DNA of 8,067 nucleotides, taken from assembly GCA_014728685.1 (NCBI GenBank), contig WJLG01000008.1, positions 1-8,067 on the forward strand. Reading direction: 5' to 3'. Below, one piece after another: positions 1 through 5,423 of this stretch. The DNA comes from Candidatus Falkowiibacteriota bacterium. GTDB lineage: Bacteria; Patescibacteriota; Patescibacteriia; Patescibacteriales; WJLG01. The number at the start of each line of letters is the position of its first letter. Position 1 is the stretch's first letter. Both the position numbers and the translations under genes were made by a program. The notes below the pieces were generated by a model. The model worked only from the letters and a program-made list of their open reading frames with translations, made no database searches and was not told the origin of the DNA.

Positions 1-935
1 GTATATACACTCCTCACTCCTGCTAAGTCCGAAGCGATCACCGGGGTCCCCGAAGCCATGGATTCGATCAGTACTATTCCGAAAGCCTCGCCTTTGTTGA
101 CCGACGGAAGTACGGTGATATGATTCTGGGCATAGACTTTCGGCAGATCACGATCTGAGACTTTGCCCAAAAAATTAACCCTATCATCAATTTTGAGCTC
201 TTTGGACTTGGCTTTATACTCGTCCAACAATTCACCTGATCCGACTATATCCAATTCCCAGTTATCGACTCCTTCATCTTTCAATAATGCACAGGCCGAG
301 ATCAAATTATCTACTCCTTTGAAATAATGAGCCCTATCCAGGCCTCCGACAAAAAGCATCTTAAAGATCTTATCGTCTTTTTGCTTGGGTTTGAATCTTT
401 CAATATCGACCGCATAGGGAATTTGCCTAAACTTATCTTTATATTTCTTATATACATTCTTCATGTTGCCGTTCTCAATATAGTCTAAACTGGCGCTGAT
501 GATCTTGTCGGCCTTGGCAAAAAGAGATCGAAAGATCAAGCAAGATGGCAGACTTAAAAATTTTGCCGGCCATGACAAGCCGACAACATCCATATGATAA
601 CGGATGATCAATTTTTTCCGCGGATGCATCATCTTGTAAAGCCATACTATCTCGGCTCCGCCGAAAAAAGGATAATGAATATAAATAATATCAAAGTCTT
701 TAAGCTTTTTGAAAAGTGCCGGAATAAAAGCGCCATTGCCCAGCCGTAACAAAGGCTTGATCCTGATGACTTTATTCTTTTCATCTTCCGATCTATCAAT
801 ATCAAGCCCATAATCCGGAACAAAAGTAGTGATATCCAAACCTCTATCACTCATTAGTTCTCTAAAATTAAAAGCGGCGGTTCCGATCCCGCCCTTATAT
901 GGAGGATAAGTGCAAACTAAATTAGCTATTTTCAT
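1..935 (-). CDS. GT4-family glycosyltransferase, 3' end beyond the window
   Basis: This gene reads from an ATG at 935 with no stop before position 1, giving 311 codons of a protein whose family usually has 360-400. The N-terminal Rossmann domain starts at MKIANLVCTYPPYKGGIG, a typical GT4 opening with the glycine-rich donor loop at residues 15-18. The C-terminal nucleotide-sugar domain starts near residue 190 (KMLFVGGLD, residues 192-200) and carries the E-x7-E motif at E283 and E291 (EAFGIVLIE), followed by SMASGTPVIASDLAG. These features support a retaining GT-B enzyme that transfers a sugar from a nucleotide donor on the cytoplasmic side of the membrane. Donor and acceptor cannot be read from the sequence. 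No good Shine-Dalgarno site precedes the start. The gene begins 9 bp after the four-helix membrane protein and is probably co-transcribed with the glycan genes upstream. Confidence 0.93.
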   Translation of the reverse strand, partial: MKIANLVCTYPPYKGGIGTAAFNFRELMSDRGLDITTFVPDYGLDIDRSEDEKNKVIRIKPLLRLGNGAFIPALFKKLKDFDIIYIHYPFFGGAEIVWLYKMMHPRKKLIIRYHMDVVGLSWPAKFLSLPSCLIFRSLFAKADKIISASLDYIENGNMKNVYKKYKDKFRQIPYAVDIERFKPKQKDDKIFKMLFVGGLDRAHYFKGVDNLISACALLKDEGVDNWELDIVGSGELLDEYKAKSKELKIDDRVNFLGKVSDRDLPKVYAQNHITVLPSVNKGEAFGIVLIESMASGTPVIASDLAGVRSVY

Positions 936-944
936 AACACTGTC

Positions 945-1358
945 TTAAATATCTTCTTTGGCAAAAAGCCAGATCTTAAAAGCATAAGCCAGCAAAAAAA
1001 CAACGCAGGCCGACAAAAAATCAGATAAGCCCACCTTGCCGCCCACTGCCCAAGCTATGGCGGAGATCACCATCGGCAGAGAAAAAACGAATAATTCTAC
1101 TTTGAACTTGTCTAAAAAATTCAAATGAATATCGATATCAGTATTGCCTTCAGATTCTCTTTTTTTCATTTTCTCCCTATTAACTCTTAAGGCGATCAAC
1201 AATAATAATCCAAAAAGTCCGAAAGGAGCCAGGGACTGCATCAGATTCTTGAAGTTCTCAAAATTATCACCGGCAATAAAATACATGATCGCAAAACCGA
1301 TCACGACTATAACGAATATCAAATTCAAAAAATCAATTATTAATTCTTTGGCAGACAT
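945..1358 (-). CDS. Unrecognised four-helix membrane protein (137 aa)
   Basis: I do not recognise a family. Hydrophobic stretches at about residues 10-29, 43-58, 87-106 and 112-133 predict four transmembrane helices. A charged cytoplasmic-type loop at about 59-85 (REKMKKRESEGNTDID) separates two helix pairs. There is no signal peptide with a cleavage site and no catalytic motif. The ATG lies 10 bp after the DUF2304 gene and the TAA stop 9 bp before the GT4 gene, so it sits tightly inside the glycan operon. By position it may be a membrane partner of the glycosyltransferases or part of a lipid-linked sugar handling complex; that is inference from context only. The start is preceded by A/T-rich sequence without a Shine-Dalgarno site. 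Confidence 0.8.
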   Translation of the reverse strand: MSAKELIIDFLNLIFVIVVIGFAIMYFIAGDNFENFKNLMQSLAPFGLFGLLLLIALRVNREKMKKRESEGNTDIDIHLNFLDKFKVELFVFSLPMVISAIAWAVGGKVGLSDFLSACVVFLLAYAFKIWLFAKEDI

Positions 1359-1368
1359 ATTAAAAATA

Positions 1369-1716
1369 TTATTTTGAGCTGTTGCTCTTTCTGTCTTCTT
1401 CTTTTATGGAAATAAAACGGACCAGCTTCGTGATGTCTTTATCCATTTTCTCAAGCTTTAGGCGCAGACGAAAATTCAGATAAAAAAGTACCACTATAGC
1501 CAAATACAGAAGAACTTCTATGCCGGTGCCGGAAAATCCCAATCTGGCGACAAGCTGATCGATCCATTTGATCGCGCTGATAAAAACAGCAGCTAAGATC
1601 CAAAAAAAAGACCAAAAGATGAATTCGGATGCGCCTATCTTTTTTTTCTTTTTCAGTATGGCTATCCTGGCCAAGATAGCCAGAATTATTATCAAAGCGA
1701 TTATTTGTTGAAACAT
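1369..1716 (-). CDS. DUF2304 family membrane protein
   Basis: At 115 residues this matches the usual size and plan of DUF2304 proteins. A hydrophobic N-terminus (residues 2-20) is followed by a basic lysine run (22-26), then helix 2 with the typical EFIFWSFFWILAAVF pattern (31-45), a short loop, helix 3 at about 66-82 (IEVLLYLAIVVLFYLNFRL), and a charged helical tail (KLEKMDKDITKLVRFISIKEED) that may form a coiled coil. From general knowledge, DUF2304 genes often lie next to DPM1-like GT2 glycosyltransferases, as here. The biochemical role is not established; a membrane anchor or partner for the GT2 enzyme is a reasonable inference. The ATG at 1716 has no visible Shine-Dalgarno site and directly follows a short perfect inverted repeat. 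Confidence 0.87.
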   Translation of the reverse strand: MFQQIIALIIILAILARIAILKKKKKIGASEFIFWSFFWILAAVFISAIKWIDQLVARLGFSGTGIEVLLYLAIVVLFYLNFRLRLKLEKMDKDITKLVRFISIKEEDRKSNSSK

Positions 1717-1717
1717 A

Positions 1718-1734
1718 CTTTATTGGTAATAAAG
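1718..1734. repeat. Perfect 7-bp inverted repeat abutting the DUF2304 start
   Basis: CTTTATT and AATAAAG are separated by three bases and end one base before the ATG at 1716. In RNA this could form a weak A/U-rich hairpin next to the initiation site; in DNA it could be a small operator. There is no U-tract that would make it a terminator. Confidence 0.4.
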
Positions 1735-1774
1735 GTTGCAAGAATTAAAAGGGCTGTTCTTTTTCTTTAATACT

Positions 1775-1834
1775 TTAACAAGCCTCTATTATCTCTTGTT
1801 CGCTTGTATCCAGGTTATATTTTTTTAAATCCAT
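1775..1834 (-). CDS. Possible tiny ORF or remnant of a gene 5' end (19 aa)
   Basis: An ATG at 1834 opens a frame reading MDLKKYNLDTSEQEIIEAC and then TAA. The composition is protein-like, and a further nine sensible codons follow the TAA in the same frame before the next stop, so it could be the start of a decayed gene as easily as a real peptide. The ATG lies within the last unit (GTTATGG) of a five-unit heptamer array, the same arrangement as at the SDR gene's start. No Shine-Dalgarno site is visible. It occupies part of the 156-bp gap between the GT2 and DUF2304 genes. I recognise no family, and chance is a fair alternative for so short a frame. Confidence 0.22.
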   Translation of the reverse strand: MDLKKYNLDTSEQEIIEAC

Positions 1835-1865
1835 AACTTATCATTTATCTTTTATCATTTATCAT
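1831..1865 (-). repeat. Five-unit heptamer array (ATGATAA type)
   Basis: Read on the minus strand there are five consecutive 7-bp units: ATGATAA twice, AAGATAA, ATGATAA, then GTTATGG. It begins 7 bp beyond the GT2 stop codon. The 7-bp period and the closing GTTATG match the unrelated-looking arrays at 4959-4993 and 5080-5107. Confidence 0.7.
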
Positions 1866-1872
1866 TGAAATA

Positions 1873-2535
1873 TTATTTCATTAATTTGGCCAGTAGCAGA
1901 TCCTTGAATATTCTGATCCCACCGGAAAATCTCTGTCCGAAATCATGATAAATGACCGTGATCGGTACTTCCTTTATCTTTAAACCCAATTTATGCGCCT
2001 TAAAAAGTATTTCCGACGCATGCGCCATCTTGTTCTGTTCGATCTTGATCTTTTTCCAAGCCTCGGCTGTCATTGCCCTGAAGCCGGACTGCGGATCGGT
2101 CGTTTCTACTCCCAAAACCGCCCTATTGAACATCCTGCCGATCGGCATGATGAAATTCTTTTTGAAAGCCGGCATATTGTTCGGCTTACCCATAAATCTG
2201 GAGCCGAATACCGCTTCCGCTTCTCCTTTTATCAAAGGCTCTATCACATCCTTGATCTCTTCGGCAAAAAATTGTCCATCCGCGTCAAAGTGCACGATCA
2301 CATCAGCTCCTTGCGCAAGCGCGTATTGATTACCGGTTTCCAAAGCCGCCCCCTGGCCTCTGTTGATGAAGTGCTTGATCACGACAACACTTTCCGATCT
2401 GGCCAAAGCTTCAGTATCGTCTCTTGAACCGTCATCAACTACCACAATATTATATCCTAAAAATTTAAGTTTTTTCAAAACTTCCCCTATCCTTCTTTGT
2501 TCGTTATAGGCCGGTAGTACGCAGTAAATTTTCAT
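1873..2535 (-). CDS. GT2 glycosyltransferase, DPM1-like (polyprenyl-phosphate sugar transferase)
   Basis: The 220-residue GT-A protein shows the GT2 landmarks in order: PAYNE at 8-12, VVVDDGS at 31-37, the HFDADGQF metal-binding D-x-D at D84/D86, GSRFMG at 111-116 and QSGFRA at 149-154. Spacing and length fit the dolichyl/polyprenyl-phosphate mannosyltransferase (DPM1) branch without the C-terminal membrane domain. Such enzymes transfer a sugar from GDP- or UDP-sugar to a polyprenyl phosphate at the cytoplasmic membrane face; the sugar is not predictable here. No membrane helix is visible, which fits a partner protein such as the DUF2304 product providing the anchor. The ATG at 2535 begins with the canonical MKIYCVLPAYNE and has no clear Shine-Dalgarno site. 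The neighbours on both sides are glycan genes apart from the PilB-like gene upstream. Confidence 0.92.
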   Translation of the reverse strand: MKIYCVLPAYNEQRRIGEVLKKLKFLGYNIVVVDDGSRDDTEALARSESVVVIKHFINRGQGAALETGNQYALAQGADVIVHFDADGQFFAEEIKDVIEPLIKGEAEAVFGSRFMGKPNNMPAFKKNFIMPIGRMFNRAVLGVETTDPQSGFRAMTAEAWKKIKIEQNKMAHASEILFKAHKLGLKIKEVPITVIYHDFGQRFSGGIRIFKDLLLAKLMK

Positions 2536-2540
2536 ATTGC

Positions 2541-2657
2541 TTATTTTTCAAAATGATTCCTGATCACGTGCTTTACATTATCAAAATGATCAAGATATAG
2601 CAAGACGTTATTCGCGCTCAATATCCTGCCCGAAAATAGAAGAATATTTACTGATGC
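2541..2657 (-). other. Open frame of 38 codons between PilB-like and GT2 genes
   Basis: Just after the TAG of the PilB-like gene, in a different frame, an uninterrupted stretch of 38 codons runs to a TAA only 5 bp before the GT2 ATG. Its translation looks protein-like (for example RILSANNVLLYLDHFD). There is no ATG or GTG near its beginning; the first plausible start is a TTG at 2621, giving 26 residues, with AGGA only 2 bp in front of it, too close to serve as a normal Shine-Dalgarno site. It may be a short translated leader coupled to the GT2 gene, the tail of a lost gene, or chance. I recognise no family. Confidence 0.2.
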
Positions 2658-2661
2658 TTAA

Positions 2662-3918
2662 CTATTGTTTTATAATTTCTAAAATTTGATCGATAGTGGT
2701 TATGCCGTTAAACCCTTTGATCAGAGCATCTTCTTTTATATAAAAACCTCCTTGCCTCCTTACTTCTTCTTTGATCTTGGAAATATGCCCTTCGCTTATC
2801 AGCTTTTTCACGCTCTCATCGACTTCCAGCAACTCGTAAACGCCGATAGAGCCGTGAAATCCGGTATTGTCGCAGCGCGGACAACCTTGGCCTTTATAGA
2901 AGACCAAATCGTCAACGCTTTTGATATGGCTCGGGATGATCTTAAGCTCCTTTAACCTGGGCATCAAATATTTCCAATCGAAATTCTTTTTCAACTCTTT
3001 TATCTTTGATGCGCTTCTTCTGTCCTTACTTATGCAATGATGGCAGATCTTTTTGACCACTTTTTGATCTATTATGATATTTGATTTCTGCAAGAATAAG
3101 GGCAAGGACACATCCAAGTCTTTCAAAAGCTGGAGAGCGGAGATCATATTACCAGAATAAAGCCCGGCCAAGACCGGGAAGCCCTTATGCGCCGCTTCCA
3201 AGGCATTGTCAGCGGTCTTCTTGTCAAAAATATCTCCGATCATTATGATATCCGGGTCTTGTTTGAAAATGGATTCAATAGCCAAAGAGTGGTCGAAGCC
3301 GGATGCGGGATCGAGGCAGATCTGATTTATATCCGGCAGGTCATGATCTATTTCTTTCTCAATGGTCATGATATTCAATTCAGGGCGATTGAGGTAATCA
3401 AGCAGGCTGTACAGAGTCGAGGTGCGGCCGGAATCAAATCCGCCTAGAACCAAAGTTATACCGCTTGATTTCTGCAAATTCGCTTCAACCCTTTGAAGCT
3501 CGATCCTCTGCAGTCCTAGTTGCCTCAAGTCAAAAAGTTTGGATCGGCTCTTGAATAGATCTATGAATATCTTTTCGCTCTTCTTCACAGGATTGACGGA
3601 TACTTGAAACACCATCTTCGATCCGATATCGCCGATCTTGAAGCTTCCGCAGACAGGCAGGTCATCTTTGCTGTCTTTGATGCCGGCTTTGCGTTTGATG
3701 CTTTTCGAAATATCAGCCTTGGTGTTCTCGGGAATATCGATCACCTTCTTCCAATCATCGATGATCTTATAAAAAACGGCCGGCTGCTCAAGAGACAGAT
3801 CGATCAAGATCGAAGAAACTTCTTGATCGATAGCATAGCCGAATATTTTTTCCAATATCCTGTCAGCTGATGGGTCCGCTTCGATGGTTTTTTTTATCTT
3901 GTTTTTCTTAGTTCCCAT
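2662..3918 (-). CDS. PilB/GspE-family protein with degraded ATPase motifs (probable pseudo-ATPase)
   Basis: The 418-residue protein aligns along its length with the N2 and C-terminal ATPase domains of type IV pilus/type II secretion motors, but lacks the usual N1 (MshEN) domain; full PilB is about 560 residues. The Walker A region is GGFDSGRTSTLY (159-170), with Arg165 in place of the invariant lysine and Asp162 in place of glycine. Walker B is DPDIIMIGDIFD (221-232), with Asp229 for the conserved glutamate. The Asp box TIEDPVE has become TIEKEID (185-191). The His-box LHTND has become LYSGN (253-257). Two arginines expected in the N2 domain are Gln105 and Asp120. The zinc-type cysteines C292/C295 and C346/C349 and the TGFHGSIGVYELLE segment are intact. 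The fold is therefore retained while ATP hydrolysis is doubtful. A scaffold or regulatory subunit is an inference. It starts 15 bp after the SDR gene with no clear Shine-Dalgarno site. Confidence 0.88.
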   Translation of the reverse strand: MGTKKNKIKKTIEADPSADRILEKIFGYAIDQEVSSILIDLSLEQPAVFYKIIDDWKKVIDIPENTKADISKSIKRKAGIKDSKDDLPVCGSFKIGDIGSKMVFQVSVNPVKKSEKIFIDLFKSRSKLFDLRQLGLQRIELQRVEANLQKSSGITLVLGGFDSGRTSTLYSLLDYLNRPELNIMTIEKEIDHDLPDINQICLDPASGFDHSLAIESIFKQDPDIIMIGDIFDKKTADNALEAAHKGFPVLAGLYSGNMISALQLLKDLDVSLPLFLQKSNIIIDQKVVKKICHHCISKDRRSASKIKELKKNFDWKYLMPRLKELKIIPSHIKSVDDLVFYKGQGCPRCDNTGFHGSIGVYELLEVDESVKKLISEGHISKIKEEVRRQGGFYIKEDALIKGFNGITTIDQILEIIKQ

Positions 3919-3933
3919 ATATAAAAATTGTTG

Positions 3934-4962
3934 TTATACATCTGAAATATCGCCGATGCCTTTCAAACCTTTACTGGCCCGCAAATCATCGATAGTTCGA
4001 TCAAGTCCGCGATCAAGCGTAGCGATCGGCATCCAGCCCAGCTCGCTTGAAGCCTTGCCGATATCAGGCAAACACAAAGGAGTCATAAAAAGCCGCGGCT
4101 CTTCGTATTTTATTTGGGAAGACGAAGAAGTTTTGGCAATGATCTTTTTGGCCAGGTCGGTAAAATTGACATCAACATCCGAACCGATATTTATCGGCCC
4201 GGCTGCATCGGTTTCCATGATCTTCAAGGCCGCATCGACCACATCGGAAACATAGCAGAAGCTGGAATGGAAATTCTCATCTCCGTATATCACAAGATCC
4301 TTGTTATCCAAAGCATCTCTAATAAAATCCGGTATCATCTGATCGTCGTTGAGCATCATGCGCGGACCGTATGTCCTGAAAACCCTAATGATCTTGGCAT
4401 CGATATTAAGAGCATCTCGATAATTCTTGATCATAGTTTCAGCAAAACGCTTGCCTTCATCATAGGCCCCTCTTTCTGACAAGAAATCAACTGCTCCGAT
4501 ATCTCCCTCTTTTATCTTTTCATTATCATTCCGCCTGGGGCCATAGACCACTGAAGACGAAAAGAACAAAAGCTTAGCCTCGTGTTTGACTGCCAGATCC
4601 AGAGAACTCTTGACCACGAAAGAATTGGCCAGCAAAATAGCCGGTATGTTCTTTTTGAAATTCTTGGGCGACATCGGACAAGCCAAATTGTAGATCTCTT
4701 GGATCCCTTGAAATTGTATCTTGAATTTCTGCAGGGCCGGTTCGTTTTCCAGATCGATCGGACTCGACATATCATGGCGGATGAAAGCGAAATCAGGCTC
4801 AGCCAATAAATGATCTATGTTCCTTTGCTGGCCGGTTGAAAAATCATCCACGCAGATGACTTTGCAGGTTTTGATAAGCTCATCGCAAAGATGCGAGCCA
4901 ATGAAACCGGCACCACCGATCACCAGCACGTTCTTTTTTTCAAAAATAGCCTTTTTACTCAT
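3934..4962 (-). CDS. NAD-dependent epimerase/dehydratase (extended SDR), UDP-xylose-synthase-like
   Basis: The 342-residue protein starts with the NAD-binding loop GGAGFIGSH (16-24), followed by the D39-D40-FSTGQ segment, YNLACPMSP (91-99), SSSVVYG (135-141), the catalytic YxxxK in YDEGKR (Y167, K171), TYGPRM (197-202) and LPDI...LGW (298-310). The YNLACPxSP, YDEGKR and GPRM motifs place it nearest UDP-glucuronate decarboxylases. It should act on a nucleotide sugar in the cytoplasm and supply the glycosyltransferases downstream. Several positions that UDP-xylose synthases conserve are changed: Val138, Arg196, Ser233 and Cys297 (see findings), so the reaction is uncertain. I chose the ATG at 4962. 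A GTG at 4983 would add seven residues encoded entirely by repeat sequence. No Shine-Dalgarno site is present, and the ATG lies in the last unit of a heptamer array. Confidence 0.9.
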   Translation of the reverse strand: MSKKAIFEKKNVLVIGGAGFIGSHLCDELIKTCKVICVDDFSTGQQRNIDHLLAEPDFAFIRHDMSSPIDLENEPALQKFKIQFQGIQEIYNLACPMSPKNFKKNIPAILLANSFVVKSSLDLAVKHEAKLLFFSSSVVYGPRRNDNEKIKEGDIGAVDFLSERGAYDEGKRFAETMIKNYRDALNIDAKIIRVFRTYGPRMMLNDDQMIPDFIRDALDNKDLVIYGDENFHSSFCYVSDVVDAALKIMETDAAGPINIGSDVDVNFTDLAKKIIAKTSSSSQIKYEEPRLFMTPLCLPDIGKASSELGWMPIATLDRGLDRTIDDLRASKGLKGIGDISDV

Positions 4963-4993
4963 AACGCACAACGCGTAACGCACAACGCGTAAC
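4959..4993 (-). repeat. Five-unit heptamer array overlapping the SDR start codon
   Basis: On the minus strand five consecutive 7-bp units read GTTACGC, GTTGTGC, GTTACGC, GTTGTGC and GTTATGA. The ATG of the last unit is the SDR start codon. The first 28 bases are two exact copies of a 14-bp double unit. Confidence 0.85.
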
Positions 4994-5079
4994 TTAACAC
5001 GAAATGGTTACTGAAAATATTAACTAATCTTTATATTTATATTAATAATCAGCCGGAAATATTTTTTAAAACATTAAAC
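4994..5079. other. AT-rich spacer between two inverted heptamer arrays
   Basis: These 86 bp contain no plausible ORF. TATAAA-like boxes occur around 5028-5040 on the minus strand, but none has a convincing -35 at the right spacing, so a promoter for the SDR gene is possible and not shown. No intrinsic terminator with a U-tract is visible for the SemiSWEET-like gene. Confidence 0.4.
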
Positions 5080-5107
5080 GTTACGTGTTATGCATTCCAC
5101 GTTACGC
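5080..5107 (+). repeat. Four-unit heptamer array, inverted relative to 4959-4993
   Basis: On the plus strand four 7-bp units read GTTACGT, GTTATGC, ATTCCAC and GTTACGC. Seventeen bases from 5080 match the reverse complement of the left array at 14 positions, so the two arrays form an imperfect inverted repeat around an 86-bp spacer. It ends 12 bp before the stop of the SemiSWEET-like gene. Confidence 0.75.
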
Positions 5108-5119
5108 AAAAATTAATTA

Positions 5120-5410
5120 TTATTTCTTATTTTTATATACTAATATCTGATAAATAATCACTCCTGTTGTTATGATTCCTATTCCTTGGCCAAAGACCAG
5201 AACCATATCATTCTGCATAACACCGTGAATCGTCCAAAGGACATAGGCAATAAAAGTCAAAACTATCATCCAAGCTGAAAGCCCTTCGGTTGACCTTCTT
5301 TTATAATTCTTTCTTATCTGATCGGGAAAACCAATTACTTTCACTAAGATACCGACCACTAAAGTAAGAACTCCTATAACACCTGCCCATGAAAAAAAAT
5401 CATCAAACAT
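5120..5410 (-). CDS. SemiSWEET-like PQ-loop membrane protein
   Basis: The 96-residue protein has three predicted helices (about 6-27, 45-63 and 69-91), the single triple-helix unit of bacterial SemiSWEET transporters, which dimerise and move small sugars across the cytoplasmic membrane. The signature loop after helix 1 is FPDQIRKNYKRRSTEGLS, close to the family's PQ-x-x-K-x-Y-K-x-K-S-x-E-G-x-S. The canonical PQ pair reads DQ here, with the proline one residue earlier (P29-D30-Q31). Substrate cannot be told from sequence. The gene starts 13 bp after the subtilase and probably shares its transcript. Only a weak AAGAG lies upstream of the ATG. Confidence 0.85.
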   Translation of the reverse strand: MFDDFFSWAGVIGVLTLVVGILVKVIGFPDQIRKNYKRRSTEGLSAWMIVLTFIAYVLWTIHGVMQNDMVLVFGQGIGIITTGVIIYQILVYKNKK

Positions 5411-5423
5411 ATTTAAAAAACTC

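Noticed and set aside
1144..1377. Plus-strand open frame of 77 codons
   Set aside because: It is antisense to the four-helix membrane protein gene, has no family features, and the minus-strand frame shows clear membrane-protein periodicity. The same reasoning removes all other plus-strand frames in this window.
4963..4983. GTG start at 4983 adding seven residues to the SDR
   Set aside because: The added residues are encoded wholly by the heptamer repeat; the ATG at 4962 places the NAD-binding loop at the usual distance from the N-terminus.
4959..5107. Heptamer arrays as a CRISPR array
   Set aside because: The units are contiguous 7-mers without spacers, and no cas-like gene is present.
4982..5110. 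Intrinsic terminator for the SemiSWEET-like gene formed by the right heptamer array
   Set aside because: Only a 5-bp ACGTG/CACGT pairing is available on the minus strand and no U-tract follows it.
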